From Sphingomonas pruni NBRC 15498 (GTDB lineage Bacteria; Pseudomonadota; Alphaproteobacteria; Sphingomonadales; Sphingomonadaceae), in NCBI RefSeq assembly GCF_001598455.1, contig NZ_BCYZ01000001.1, positions 1-47,571 of the forward strand: 47,571 nt of DNA, given 5' to 3'. Below are positions 28,364 to 38,503 of the stretch, in pieces (the stretch's first letter is position 1; each line of letters opens with the position of its first letter). Under the pieces are notes generated by a model that did not search any database, was not told where the DNA came from, and saw only the letters and a program-made list of their open reading frames with translations. The translations under genes were made by a program, and so were the position numbers.

Positions 28364-29629
28364 ATGCGCCGCAGCCGTTTCTTCCATGCCTCCGCTTTAG
28401 CCGCGGCCCTTGCTCTTGCCGGGGGCGCCGGAATGGTCGCCGCGCAAGACGATAGCGGCGACAAGATCGACATGAATGAGCCGATCGACGCGTCGGGCAG
28501 CTATCAGGTCGACAATGTCGATGTCGACGTCAGTGGCCCCGATGCCGAATCCGCGCGGATCGCCGGGTGGCGACTTGCCCAGCGCAAGGCCTATCAGATG
28601 TTGTCGTCGAAATTCGGCGGCGGCGGCGTACCGGCGGACAGCGTGCTCGATTCGATGGTGACCGGCATTGTCATCCAGAACGAGCAGATCGGGCCCAATC
28701 GCTACATCGCCAAACTGGGCGTGCTGTTCAGCCGGGCGCGGCTGGGCGGATTGATGGGCGCGGTCGGCGATATTTCGCGATCAGCACCGATGTTGGTCAT
28801 CCCGGTCCAATGGTCCGGCGGCAGCGCGGTCGCGTTCGAGCAGAAGACGGCCTGGGCCGATGCTTGGCAGCGGTTCCGCGCCGGAGACAGCTCGGTCGAC
28901 TACATTCGCCCGACCGGCGTCGGCGCCGATTCGCTTCTGGTCAATGAGGGCCAGGCGGGCCGGCGCGATCGCGGCTGGTGGCGCAGCGTGCTCGACCAAT
29001 ATGCCGCCGCCGACGTGCTGGTGCCGTCGGTCACGCTCTATCGCCAATGGCCGGGCGGCCCCGTCGTCGGCGTGTTCGAGGCGCGGCACGGCCCCGACAA
29101 CGATTTGATGGCGCGATTCGCGTTGCGCGTCGACAGCGAGGCCGGCGTGCCGGCTTTGCTCGACGCCGGCGTGAAGCGGATCGACACGATCTATCAGGAT
29201 GGACTGCGCAACGGCGCGCTCGGCGTCGACCCCAGCCTTGCCTATATTCCGCCGCCCCAGGCGACGCCGACGGCAACGCCAACACCGACCGACACGCCGA
29301 CCGGTGAGGCGACGACCGCCGACGCCACGACTGCGGTCACGAGCGGCGCTGCGATCACCCTCCAGTTCGATACGCCGAGCGCCGCGTCGGTCTCTGCAAT
29401 CGAGGGCGCGGTCCGCGGCGTGCCGGGCGTCAGCGGCGCCAACACCACCAGCATGGCGATCGGCGGGGTGTCGGTGATGCGGCTCAACTATAGCGGCGAT
29501 CCGGCGGCGCTGGCGTCGGCGCTCGAAGCGCGGGGTTTCCAGGTCGGCCGTAGCGGCGCGACGCTCCGGATCCGGCGGCCATCGTTGCCTCCGCCGTCGG
29601 TCCCGTCGGACGACCGACCGACCGGATGA
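28364..29629 (+). CDS. secreted DUF2066-like protein with C-terminal HMA-like domain
   Basis: 421 residues. Signal peptide ([20 protein letters not shown]), DUF2066-like domain (about 45-310) and a threonine-proline linker of about 30 residues ([18 protein letters not shown]). It ends in a small beta-alpha domain ([34 protein letters not shown]) with ferredoxin-like spacing, similar to HMA domains but lacking their CxxC. It begins an operon with HdaA, Ppk and Ppx; its stop overlaps hdaA by ATGA. Its function is unknown; the linker suggests a two-domain periplasmic or surface protein. Confidence 0.8.
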   Translation: MRRSRFFHASALAAALALAGGAGMVAAQDDSGDKIDMNEPIDASGSYQVDNVDVDVSGPDAESARIAGWRLAQRKAYQMLSSKFGGGGVPADSVLDSMVTGIVIQNEQIGPNRYIAKLGVLFSRARLGGLMGAVGDISRSAPMLVIPVQWSGGSAVAFEQKTAWADAWQRFRAGDSSVDYIRPTGVGADSLLVNEGQAGRRDRGWWRSVLDQYAAADVLVPSVTLYRQWPGGPVVGVFEARHGPDNDLMARFALRVDSEAGVPALLDAGVKRIDTIYQDGLRNGALGVDPSLAYIPPPQATPTATPTPTDTPTGEATTADATTAVTSGAAITLQFDTPSAASVSAIEGAVRGVPGVSGANTTSMAIGGVSVMRLNYSGDPAALASALEARGFQVGRSGATLRIRRPSLPPPSVPSDDRPTG

Positions 29630-30270
29630 GCCAGCAGTTCGGCCTGCCGCTGGCTTGGCCGCCCGGACCGGGCGATGACGAGTTCCTCGTCACTCCGTCC
29701 AATGCCCATGCCTTCCATCAGCTCGAACATTGGGGGACTTGGCCGGTGATGACCGCCTTGCTGGTCGGTCCGCGCAAATCCGGGCGCAGCCTGCTGGCGC
29801 GCGTATTCGCTAGCCGGAGCGGCGGCAGGATCGTCGACGACGCCGATTTGCGGCCCGAAAAGGAGCTGTTCCACGCCTGGAACGACGCCCAGGCAGCGCG
29901 TCGTCCGCAATTGTTCGTCGCCAATGCCGCGCCACCGGCCTGGAAAGTGGGCATCCCCGATCTGCGCTCGCGGCTTGCCGCCAGCCCGATCGCGGAGATC
30001 GGCCCCCCCGACGACGCGCTGATGCAGGCGCTGCTCGAACGCCAGTTCCTGCGTCGCGGGCTCGATGCGCGCCCGGACCTGATCCAGTGGCTGATCGCGC
30101 GGCTCGAACGCAGTTTCATTGCGGTGGAACGTGTCGTCGACGTGCTCGATCAGGAAGTGCTCGAACGCCGCAAGCGCTTGTCGATCCCGCTGGCAAGGGC
30201 CACACTGGCCGAGGCGGGAATCATCGCCCGGCCGTCCGCAGCCGATACCACCCAACAAGGTGAACAATGA
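29626..30270 (+). CDS. hdaA: HdaA, DnaA-like regulator of replication initiation
   Basis: 214-residue DnaA/Hda family AAA+ protein. The N-terminal QFGLPL (4-9) is a typical beta-clamp binding motif of Hda proteins. The P-loop region is GPRKSGRS (48-55), with arginine where Walker A normally has lysine; the Walker B-like segment IVDDAD follows. The C-terminal helices (VERVVDVLDQEVLERRKRLS) form the lid. HdaA with the clamp stimulates ATP hydrolysis on DnaA to prevent reinitiation. Overlaps DUF2066 gene upstream and ppk downstream (both ATGA). Confidence 0.9.
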   Translation: MSQQFGLPLAWPPGPGDDEFLVTPSNAHAFHQLEHWGTWPVMTALLVGPRKSGRSLLARVFASRSGGRIVDDADLRPEKELFHAWNDAQAARRPQLFVANAAPPAWKVGIPDLRSRLAASPIAEIGPPDDALMQALLERQFLRRGLDARPDLIQWLIARLERSFIAVERVVDVLDQEVLERRKRLSIPLARATLAEAGIIARPSAADTTQQGEQ

Positions 30271-32438
30271 CTCGCCCCGCCCATATCGCACGCCTCGCCA
30301 ATGATGACGATCCGTTCGAAAGCGGGGAGAGCGGCGAGCGCTATTTCAACCGCGAACTCTCCTGGCTGGCGTTCAATCGACGGGTCCTCGAAGAAGCGTG
30401 TAACACCGCCCACCCGCTGCTCGAACGCGTGCGGTTCCTGTCGATCTCGGGTTCCAATCTCGACGAATTCTTCATGGTCCGCGTCGCTGGGTTGATGGGC
30501 CAGCAGAAGCAGGAAGTCGAACGCCGTTCGCCCGATGGCCTGACCACGCGCGAGCAACTCGCCGCGATCGTCGCCGGCGCCGATGCGCTGGTCGAGGATC
30601 AGCGCAATGTCTGGCGTGACTTGCGTCATCAACTGGCCGAGGCGGGAATCCACGTGCTCGGATCGCGCCAGATCGACGAAGCCGTCACCGCGGACGAGGC
30701 GGCGTGGCTCGAAAACCATTTCCGCGAACAGATTTTCCCGATCCTGACTCCCCAGGCGCTCGATCCCGCGCATCCGTTTCCGTTCATGCCCAATAAGGGG
30801 CTGGCGGTGATCTTCGACCTGACGCGTGCGTCGGACGGCGAGATGATCCGCGAACTGCTCATGCTGCCGGCTGCGATGGCGCGGTTCGTCCGACTGCCGG
30901 GCGAGCCGGCGCGCTACGTCGCGGTGGAATCGCTGGTGAAGCGCTTCTCGACCCTGATCTTCCCCGGTTACGCGGTGAACGGTGCCGCCGAATTCCGCGT
31001 GTTGCGCGACAGCGATATCGAGATCGAGGAAGAGGCGGAGGATCTGGTCCGCTATTTCGCCAATGCGATCAAGCGGCGGCGGCGCGGCCGGGTGATCCGG
31101 CTCGAACTCGAATCGGGCATGCCCGAAGCGCTGGGCGTGGTGCTGCGCGAGGAACTGGCCGGGGGCGATGCCTTCGTCACCGAAAGCGGCGCCTTCCTGG
31201 GCGTCCACGACCTCGAAGCGATTATCGACGAGAATCGCCCGGATCTGAAGTTCGTGCCGTTCAGCCCGCGCTTTCCCGAACGTATCCGCGAGTTCGGCGG
31301 CGATTGTTTCGCGGCGATCAAGGCCAAGGATATCGTCGTCCATCACCCGTACGAGACGTTCGAAGTGGTGATCGAATTCCTGAAGCAAGCGGCGGCCGAT
31401 CCCGACGTCGTCGCGATCAAGCAGACGCTCTATCGCGCCGGCAAGCAATCGGCGGTGATCAACGCGCTGATTGCCGCGGCCGAATCGGGCAAGTCGGTGA
31501 CGGCAGTGGTCGAACTCAAGGCGCGGTTCGACGAGGAGCAGAACCTGCTCTGGGCCTCCGCGCTCGAACGCGCCGGCGTCCAGGTCGTCTATGGCTTTTT
31601 CGACTGGAAGACCCACGCCAAGGTCTCGATGGTGGTGCGGCGCGAGGGCGGCGAATATCGCACCTACTGCCATTTCGGCACCGGCAATTACCATCCGGTC
31701 ACGGCGCGCATCTATACCGACCTCAGCTTCTTCACCGCCGATCCGGATATCGGTCGGGACGCCGCGCAGATCTTCAACTACGTCACCGGTTATGTCGAAC
31801 CGACGCTGAAACTGGTCGGCATCTCGCCGCGCGACATGCGTACGCGCCTGACCGCCCTGATCGATGCCGAGATCGCCAATGCCAATGAGGGACGGCCGGG
31901 CGCGATCTGGGCCAAGATGAACTCGGTCGTCGATCCGGCGATCATCGAGAAATTGTACGAAGCGTCCAATGCCGGCGTTGAAATCGATCTGATCATTCGC
32001 GGCATCTGCTGCTTGCGGCCCGGCGTACCCGGCATGTCGGAGAATATCCGGGTCAAGTCGGTGATCGGGCGCTTCCTCGAACACAGCCGGATCTGGTGTT
32101 TCGGCAACGGCAAGGCGCTGCCCAATGACGGCGCCAAGATATTCATCTCATCGGCCGACTGGATGCCGCGCAATTTCGACCGCCGGGTCGAATATATGTT
32201 GCCGATCCTGAACCCGACCGTGCACGATCAGATTCTCGATCAGGTGATGGTAGCGAATCTGATCGACACCGAGCAGAGCTGGGTGCTCCACGCCGACGGG
32301 ACCTATGACCGCATCGAGCCGGGTCCGCGGCCGTTCAACCTGCACCGCTATTTCATGACCAACCCGTCCTTGTCCGGCCGGGGCGCCGCACTCGAGGGGG
32401 GCGCGGTACCGAAATTGTCGCTGACGCGGCGCCGCTAG
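30267..32438 (+). CDS. ppk1: polyphosphate kinase Ppk1
   Basis: 723 residues. Reversibly polymerises ATP gamma-phosphate into polyphosphate. N-terminal helical domain, head domain, and two phospholipase-D-like domains. DWKTHAKVSMVVR carries the phosphorylated His450 and FLEHSRIWCFGNG the second His606; TGNYHPVTARIYTDLSFFT is a conserved active-site segment. Start ATG overlaps the hdaA stop, and ppx follows one base after the stop, forming a polyphosphate synthesis/degradation pair. Confidence 0.97.
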   Translation: MTRPAHIARLANDDDPFESGESGERYFNRELSWLAFNRRVLEEACNTAHPLLERVRFLSISGSNLDEFFMVRVAGLMGQQKQEVERRSPDGLTTREQLAAIVAGADALVEDQRNVWRDLRHQLAEAGIHVLGSRQIDEAVTADEAAWLENHFREQIFPILTPQALDPAHPFPFMPNKGLAVIFDLTRASDGEMIRELLMLPAAMARFVRLPGEPARYVAVESLVKRFSTLIFPGYAVNGAAEFRVLRDSDIEIEEEAEDLVRYFANAIKRRRRGRVIRLELESGMPEALGVVLREELAGGDAFVTESGAFLGVHDLEAIIDENRPDLKFVPFSPRFPERIREFGGDCFAAIKAKDIVVHHPYETFEVVIEFLKQAAADPDVVAIKQTLYRAGKQSAVINALIAAAESGKSVTAVVELKARFDEEQNLLWASALERAGVQVVYGFFDWKTHAKVSMVVRREGGEYRTYCHFGTGNYHPVTARIYTDLSFFTADPDIGRDAAQIFNYVTGYVEPTLKLVGISPRDMRTRLTALIDAEIANANEGRPGAIWAKMNSVVDPAIIEKLYEASNAGVEIDLIIRGICCLRPGVPGMSENIRVKSVIGRFLEHSRIWCFGNGKALPNDGAKIFISSADWMPRNFDRRVEYMLPILNPTVHDQILDQVMVANLIDTEQSWVLHADGTYDRIEPGPRPFNLHRYFMTNPSLSGRGAALEGGAVPKLSLTRRR

Positions 32439-32439
32439 C

Positions 32440-33936
32440 GTGGCGACCCTCCTGTTCCGCAAACAGAGGCCCGAATCGGCCACCTCGCCGCCCCGGGCGG
32501 GCATCATCGATATCGGATCGAACTCGATCCGGCTTGTGGTCTACCAGGGGCCAGCGCGGCTGCCGGCGACGCTGTTCAACGAAAAGGTCATGGCAGGGCT
32601 GGGGCGCGGGCTTGCCGAAACGGGCCAGTTGGCGCCGGAAGCGTTGGAGCTCGCGATCGAGGCGCTCGAACGGTTCGCGGCGCTCGCCCGCGAAATGGAA
32701 GTGGAGAGCCTGCGGACGGTCGCGACCGCCGCGGTGCGCGATGCGGTCAACGGACACGTGCTGCTCGACGCCGCGGCGCGGATTGGACTGCCGGTCGAAT
32801 TGCTGTCGGGCGAACAGGAAGCCACCGCCGCGGGAATGGGCGTGCTCTCCGCGATTCCCGATGCCGATGGTATCGTCGGCGATCTTGGCGGCGGCAGTCT
32901 CGAGCTCGTACGCGTCAAGAAAGGAGAGGTTCGCGACCGCGTGTCGTTCCCGCTCGGCGTGCTGCGCGTCGCGGCACTGCGGGCGAAGGGCAAGGGAACG
33001 ATCGATCGCCGCGTCGCCAAGCTGGTCGATCAGGCCGGCTGGTCCGGCAAGGGCAAGGGCCTGCCGCTCTATCTGGTCGGCGGGTCATGGCGCAGCCTCG
33101 CGCGGCTCGACATGAACCTGCGGCAATATCCGCTGCCCATCATCCAGCAATATGCGATGTCGCCCGCCACGATCGGTAGGCTGGTGCGTAGCGTCAGCCA
33201 TAGCGGCAAGGGCACGCTGAAAACCGTACCCGGAATCTCGTCGCAGCGGGCGCCCATGCTCAACGACGCGGCGGCGCTGCTCGCGGCATTGCTTCGCCAC
33301 CTCAAGAGCGATCGCACGATCGTCTCCAGCTTCGGGCTTCGCGAAGGATTGCTCTACGAAGCGCTCGACGCAGAAACGCGCCTGCAGGATCCGCTGATCG
33401 TCGCGACGCGCGAGGAGGGGCGGCGGCTCGGCCGTTTCCCCGAACATGGCGACCTGCTCGATCGCTGGATTTCGCCGCTGTTTCAGGACGCGCCGGCAAT
33501 GGAGCGGTTGCGTCGCGCCGCCAGTCTGCTTGCCGATGTCGGCTGGCACGCCAATCCCGAATTCAGGGCCGAACGCGGCGTCGAGATCGCGTTGCACGGC
33601 AATTGGGTGGCGATCGACGGGCGCGGCCGCGCGCTGATCGCGCAGGCGCTGTGGACGTCGCTGGGTGGAGGCGCCGGGACGCCCGAGCCGCTCAACGTGC
33701 TGGCGCCGGCGCAAGACCTCAAACGCGCGGCGCAATGGGGATTGGCGATGCGCCTCGGGCAGCGCTTGTCGGGAGGTGTCGCCGGCCCGCTGGAGCGATC
33801 GAAACTGGGCGAGGACGGATCGGCGCTGACCCTGCATCTCGCACCTGGCGACGTCGCGCTCTACGGCGAAGCGGTGCAGAAGCGCCACGCGGCGCTTGCC
33901 GCCATATGCGACCGTACGCCGCTGCTCACCAGCTAG
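32440..33936 (+). CDS. ppx: Ppx/GppA family exopolyphosphatase
   Basis: 498 residues. Actin-like ASKHA fold: IIDIGSNSIRLVVY at the N-terminus and VGDLGGGSLELVRV with the phosphate-binding loop; C-terminal HD-like domain (about 310-498). Acts on polyphosphate ends or pppGpp. GTG start at 32440, one base after ppk. The TAG stop (33934-33936) overlaps the TAG stop of the convergent TPR gene within the same CTAG. Confidence 0.94.
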   Translation: MATLLFRKQRPESATSPPRAGIIDIGSNSIRLVVYQGPARLPATLFNEKVMAGLGRGLAETGQLAPEALELAIEALERFAALAREMEVESLRTVATAAVRDAVNGHVLLDAAARIGLPVELLSGEQEATAAGMGVLSAIPDADGIVGDLGGGSLELVRVKKGEVRDRVSFPLGVLRVAALRAKGKGTIDRRVAKLVDQAGWSGKGKGLPLYLVGGSWRSLARLDMNLRQYPLPIIQQYAMSPATIGRLVRSVSHSGKGTLKTVPGISSQRAPMLNDAAALLAALLRHLKSDRTIVSSFGLREGLLYEALDAETRLQDPLIVATREEGRRLGRFPEHGDLLDRWISPLFQDAPAMERLRRAASLLADVGWHANPEFRAERGVEIALHGNWVAIDGRGRALIAQALWTSLGGGAGTPEPLNVLAPAQDLKRAAQWGLAMRLGQRLSGGVAGPLERSKLGEDGSALTLHLAPGDVALYGEAVQKRHAALAAICDRTPLLTS

Positions 33937-35609
33937 GCCAGCGTGGGCGTCAACTCCGTCTTGTCGCCGCGCCAACCGCGCAGTGCCGCCGCCCGATCCG
34001 CCGCCGCCGCATCCTTCATGCCCAGCGCCTCTTCGGCATCCGCCCGAATGGATAGCGCAACCGGGTCGTTTGATCTCCGCGCCAGGACGCGCGTCGCCTG
34101 CCGTATCGCCGCACGCGCCTTGCCCTGCGCGAGCAAGGCGGCAGCGTAGCTGCGGCGCACCGGGTACCACCAGGCCGGGGGATCACTGAGCGTCTTCATC
34201 AATCTCGCCTCGTCGAGTTTCGCGGCGGCGAGATAGGCGCGCGCGGCCAACTCCGGCCGCTTGTCAATCATCGCCGCGCGGCCATCGAGCACGAGTTGCG
34301 CGATCCGCACGAGCTGACGCGATTGATTGGCGAGGTCGTCCGGCTTGGCGGGAAGCGGCGGCAGGCTGATCTTCGCGCGTTCGGCACGGACTCCTGCGGC
34401 ATTGCCCAGCCGGGCCTGCGCCTCGCCGCGCGCGTACTGCCAATATTGCCGGATATAGGGCTGCTTCTCGCCGGGATCGGCCATCGCCAGCACCTTGGCC
34501 GGGTCGGCGAAGCGTCCTTCCGCGAAATAGGCGGTGCCGACGCCCATCTGGATGAACAGATTGTTGGGGTCGGGCAGGCTGGCGGTGGCCGCGATCAGGG
34601 GGTCGGCCAGCGCCAGCGCCGCCTTGCCGTCGCCAGAGATCAGCGCGCCGCCGACGCCATATTGGACGTTGTGGCCGTGATAGGGGAGCATCCAGACCTG
34701 CCCCGGCTTGATCAGCCCCGCGATCCGCGCGTCGCTTTGGCCCAGATCGACCGCGGCGACATTGGCGTCGGCGGCGTCCTGATAGCGGCCCACCCAATAG
34801 AAAGTGTGCGACGGCATATGGATAAGATGGCTCGACGCCGGGGCGAGCCGGCCGAGTTTGTCGGCATAGGGTTCTGCGCGCTTGGGAAAGCCGCTCATTT
34901 CGGTCGCGTGGATGTAGAAATGGATCGCCGGGGTGTAGTCGGGGTTACGCTTGAGGACGCCTTCGAGCAGCGCGACCGCGCGCGGCAGATTGGCGGTGCC
35001 GCTGGTAAGCGCGGTCGGAATCATCCAGGCATCGGCGGCGATCGTGGCGATCTCATCGTCCTGCGGATAGCGCAGCGTCAGCGCGTCCATCGCTTTCGCG
35101 AACGCCAGGTCCCCGGCACCCTTGCCCCCGCCATCGACATACCGAAGCTTGAGCGCGGCGATCAGATCGCGCTCCCGCTGCGGCGCCTGCGGCGTCAGCA
35201 GCTTCTCGGCCACCAGCACCTTTGCGAGCGCAGCTTTCTGCTGGTCCGCGCCGATCGGAAAATTGATCGTCGGGCCGTCGCTCCACGCCGCACCCCATTC
35301 GCACATCGCGCATTTCGGATCGAGCTTGGCCGCTTCGGCGAAGGCGGCGCTCGCGGCGCTGTGCGCGAAGGCATGGGCAAGCTGCATGCCATTGTCGAAG
35401 AATGCCTGCGCGCGCGGATTGGCGGTCGTAATCGGGAAGCCGCCGTTACCGTATCCAGGATAGAGCTGCGGCGTCGCGCCGATCGGCAAATCGTCTCCGC
35501 AGATCGATATGCCGGCGAGCAGATCGGCGGTGCTCGGCCGCATCGTCGCCTCGCCGACGGATGCCGGGATTAGGGCGAGGAGCGGTAAGGTGACAAGCCA
35601 GAGGCGCAT
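33933..35609 (-). CDS. secreted TPR-repeat protein
   Basis: 558 residues. Signal peptide MRLWLVTLPLLALIPASVG, then a region with CAMCEWGAAW (a CxxC pair) and many TPR-like helices up to a C-terminal repeat (AAIRQATRVLARRSNDPVALSIRADAEEALG). The reading frame remains open into alaS on the opposite strand, so the true start was set at the signal peptide ATG (35609). Likely periplasmic. Function not recognised; resembles large TPR proteins widespread in Sphingomonadaceae. Confidence 0.82.
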   Translation of the reverse strand: MRLWLVTLPLLALIPASVGEATMRPSTADLLAGISICGDDLPIGATPQLYPGYGNGGFPITTANPRAQAFFDNGMQLAHAFAHSAASAAFAEAAKLDPKCAMCEWGAAWSDGPTINFPIGADQQKAALAKVLVAEKLLTPQAPQRERDLIAALKLRYVDGGGKGAGDLAFAKAMDALTLRYPQDDEIATIAADAWMIPTALTSGTANLPRAVALLEGVLKRNPDYTPAIHFYIHATEMSGFPKRAEPYADKLGRLAPASSHLIHMPSHTFYWVGRYQDAADANVAAVDLGQSDARIAGLIKPGQVWMLPYHGHNVQYGVGGALISGDGKAALALADPLIAATASLPDPNNLFIQMGVGTAYFAEGRFADPAKVLAMADPGEKQPYIRQYWQYARGEAQARLGNAAGVRAERAKISLPPLPAKPDDLANQSRQLVRIAQLVLDGRAAMIDKRPELAARAYLAAAKLDEARLMKTLSDPPAWWYPVRRSYAAALLAQGKARAAIRQATRVLARRSNDPVALSIRADAEEALGMKDAAAADRAAALRGWRGDKTELTPTLA

Positions 35610-35708
35610 CGTCCATTTCCCCAATTGGAACGCCTGCGCATCGTACCCCCAATCGCCTCCACACACCATCGGCTTGAGTAGCGCTCCCGTGTCCCCTAAG
35701 TCGCGGCC

Positions 35709-38354
35709 ATGACCTCGACCAACGACATCCGCCGCAGCTTTCTCGATTACTTCGCCGCCAACGGCCACACCGCCGTGCAATCGGCGCCCTTGGTGCCGCA
35801 GAACGACCCGACGCTGATGTTCGTCAATGCGGGCATGGTGCCGTTCAAGAACGTGTTTACCGGCCTGGAATCGCGACCTTATTCGACCGCGACGTCGAGC
35901 CAGAAATGCGTCCGCGCCGGCGGCAAGCACAACGATCTCGACAATGTCGGCTACACCGCGCGGCACCACACGTTTTTCGAGATGCTCGGCAATTTCTCGT
36001 TCGGCGACTATTTCAAGGAACGCGCGATCACGCTCGCCTGGGGGCTGCTGACCAAGGAATGGGGCATTCCGGCCGATCGCCTGACCGTCACCGTCTATCA
36101 TACCGACGATGAGGCGTTCGATCTGTGGAAGAAGATCGCCGGCCTGCCGGAAGAGCGGATCATCCGCATCGCGACCAAGGACAATTTCTGGGCGATGGGC
36201 GACAACGGCCCCTGCGGTCCGTGCTCGGAAATCTTCTTCGACCATGGCGATCACATTCCCGGTGGCCCTCCGGGATCGCCCGACGAGGACGGCGATCGCT
36301 TCGTCGAAATCTGGAACCTGGTGTTCATGCAGTTCGAGCAGGAAGCCAATGAGATCGTCGGCAACCTGCCCAAGCCGTCGATCGACACCGGCATGGGGCT
36401 CGAACGCGTCGCCGCGGTGCTGCAGGGCGTCCACGACAATTACGACACCGACACGTTCAAGGCGCTGATCGCCGCTTCGGAAGCGTTGACCCACACCAAG
36501 GCGATCGGCGAGCAGATGGCGAGCCATCGCGTGATCGCCGATCATCTGCGCTCGTCGGGTTTCCTCGTCGCCGACGGCGTGCTGCCGGCCAATGAAGGGC
36601 GCGGCTATGTGCTCCGCCGCATCATGCGCCGCGCGATGCGCCACGCCCATCTGCTCGGCGCCAAGGATCCTCTGATGCACCGGCTGGTCCCGGCGCTCGT
36701 CGCCGAGATGGGAGCCGCCTATCCCGAACTGATCCGCGCGCAGCCGCTGATCGAGGCGACTTTGCAGCAGGAAGAGAAGCAGTTCCGCCGCACGCTCGAC
36801 AAGGGGCTGAAGCTCCTCGACGAAGCAACGGCCGGCATGGCCAAAGGCTCGACCCTGGCGGGCGAAACCGCGTTCAAGCTCTACGACACCTACGGCTTCC
36901 CCTATGACCTGACCGAGGACGCATTGCGCGCCCAGGGCCTGCAGGTCGATCGCGAAGGCTTCGACGCAGCCATGGCCGAGCAGAAGCGCGCCGCACGCGC
37001 CGCCTGGAAGGGATCGGGCGAAAAGGCGTCGGACGAGCTCTGGTACGATCTGGTCGAGGAAAAGGGCGGCACCGAGTTCATCGGCTACACCTCGGAGCAG
37101 GGCGAGGGCGAGGTCGTCGCCTTGATCAAGGACGGCGCGCGCGTCGAAAAGGTCGTCACCGGTGACGAGGTCGACATCGTGCTCAACCAGACGCCTTTCT
37201 ATGCCGAGAGCGGCGGTCAGGTCGGCGATGCCGGCCTCGCGACCAACGACAAGGGGCTGAAAGGCCGCGTGTTCGACACGCAGAAGCATCTCGGTCGGCT
37301 GTGGGCGCATCGGACGAAGATCGAGGCGGGCGAACTCGCGATCGGCGACGCCGTGCACCTGGTGGTCGACGGCGAGCGCCGCAATGCGATCCGCGCCAAT
37401 CACTCGGCGACGCATCTGCTGCACGCGGCGCTGCGCGAGCGGCTGGGCACGCATGTCGCGCAGAAGGGCTCGCTGGTCGCGCCCGAACGGCTGCGGTTCG
37501 ACTTCTCGCAGCCGACCGCGATCGATCCGGCCAGGCTGGCCGAGGTCGAGGCCGATGTGAACGCCTATATCCGTCAGAACGACGCCGTCTCGACGCGGCT
37601 GATGACGCCCGAGGAAGCGATCGAGGAAGGCGCTATGGCGCTGTTCGGCGAGAAATATGGCGACGAGGTGCGCGTCGTGTCGATGGGGCGCGACGGGCAG
37701 AAGATCTACAGTCTCGAATTGTGCGGCGGCACGCACGTCAATGCGACCGGCGATATTGGCCTGTTCAAGCTGGTCAGCGAAGGCGCGGTGTCGTCGGGGG
37801 TGCGCCGCGTCGAAGCGCTGACCGGCGAAGCGGCGCGCGCTTATCTGGCTGGCCGCGACGAGAAGCTGCGCGAAACCGCCGCCGTGCTCAAAGCGACGCC
37901 GGACGAAGTGCCCGCGCGCGTCGCGGCGTTGGTCGAGGAACGCCGCCGGCTCGAACGCGAACTGGCCGAAGCCAAGAAGGCGCTGGCGCTGGGCGGTGGT
38001 GCCGGTGCCGCTCCCGCGGGCCCTGAACAGGTCGATGGCATCAATTTCGTCGGTCAGGTGGTCGAGGGGCTCGAGGCCAAGGGACTGCGCGGTGCGGTCG
38101 ACGAGACCAAGGCGCGCATCAGCTCGGGCGTGGCGGTATTAGTCGCGGTCAATGACGGCCGCGCCTCGATCGCCGTCGGTGTGACCGACGATCTGACGAG
38201 CCGGTTCAACGCAGTGGATCTGCTCCGTAAAGCGGTCGCAGTACTCGGCGGGCAGGGCGGTGGCGGCCGCCCCGACATGGCCCAAGGCGGCGGCCCCGAC
38301 GGCAGCAAGGGCGAAGATGCGGTTGCGGCGGTGAAGGCGGCGATCGCAGGCTGA
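35709..38354 (+). CDS. alaS: alanyl-tRNA synthetase
   Basis: 881-residue class II AlaRS. Catalytic core [19 protein letters not shown] and GPCSEIFFD; editing domain with [12 protein letters not shown] and [13 protein letters not shown] (zinc-type HxxxH and CxxxH ligands); C-Ala domain with a coiled coil ([18 protein letters not shown]) and DHH-like tail. Charges tRNA-Ala and clears mischarged Ser/Gly. Length and order are normal. ATG at 35709 has a weak ribosome-binding site, with 99 bp of promoter space from the divergent TPR gene. Confidence 0.98.
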   Translation: MTSTNDIRRSFLDYFAANGHTAVQSAPLVPQNDPTLMFVNAGMVPFKNVFTGLESRPYSTATSSQKCVRAGGKHNDLDNVGYTARHHTFFEMLGNFSFGDYFKERAITLAWGLLTKEWGIPADRLTVTVYHTDDEAFDLWKKIAGLPEERIIRIATKDNFWAMGDNGPCGPCSEIFFDHGDHIPGGPPGSPDEDGDRFVEIWNLVFMQFEQEANEIVGNLPKPSIDTGMGLERVAAVLQGVHDNYDTDTFKALIAASEALTHTKAIGEQMASHRVIADHLRSSGFLVADGVLPANEGRGYVLRRIMRRAMRHAHLLGAKDPLMHRLVPALVAEMGAAYPELIRAQPLIEATLQQEEKQFRRTLDKGLKLLDEATAGMAKGSTLAGETAFKLYDTYGFPYDLTEDALRAQGLQVDREGFDAAMAEQKRAARAAWKGSGEKASDELWYDLVEEKGGTEFIGYTSEQGEGEVVALIKDGARVEKVVTGDEVDIVLNQTPFYAESGGQVGDAGLATNDKGLKGRVFDTQKHLGRLWAHRTKIEAGELAIGDAVHLVVDGERRNAIRANHSATHLLHAALRERLGTHVAQKGSLVAPERLRFDFSQPTAIDPARLAEVEADVNAYIRQNDAVSTRLMTPEEAIEEGAMALFGEKYGDEVRVVSMGRDGQKIYSLELCGGTHVNATGDIGLFKLVSEGAVSSGVRRVEALTGEAARAYLAGRDEKLRETAAVLKATPDEVPARVAALVEERRRLERELAEAKKALALGGGAGAAPAGPEQVDGINFVGQVVEGLEAKGLRGAVDETKARISSGVAVLVAVNDGRASIAVGVTDDLTSRFNAVDLLRKAVAVLGGQGGGGRPDMAQGGGPDGSKGEDAVAAVKAAIAG

Positions 38355-38360
38355 TTTATG

Positions 38361-38464
38361 CGCTTCCCCGGCGAAGGCCGGGGCCCAGCTTCGATGAATT
38401 GGCGATGGCGACCTGTCGTCTCAGGCGCGCCGATACTTGGCCCCGGCTTTTACCGGGTAAGTGC
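38361..38464. repeat. degenerate inverted pair after alaS
   Basis: Left unit CGCTTCCCCGGCGAAGGCCG and onward (38361-38388) is almost the same as the arm at 27059. The right unit at 38436-38464 is its diverged inverse (CTTGGCCCCGGCTTTTACCG). Ends of alaS and the antiporter gene converge here, so it probably helps terminate both. Same repeat family as the purM-purN element. Confidence 0.65.
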
Positions 38465-38503
38465 TGGATGTCGCCGCAGCGGCGTTGGACATGGCCCAAC
38501 CGC

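Noticed and set aside
30150..32084. 644-residue frame antisense to ppk1
   Set aside because: Shadow of ppk1 codons; no domain, no start signal.
35610..37736. Upstream open part of the long minus-strand frame over alaS
   Set aside because: Antisense to alaS. The real protein starts at the signal peptide ATG at 35609.
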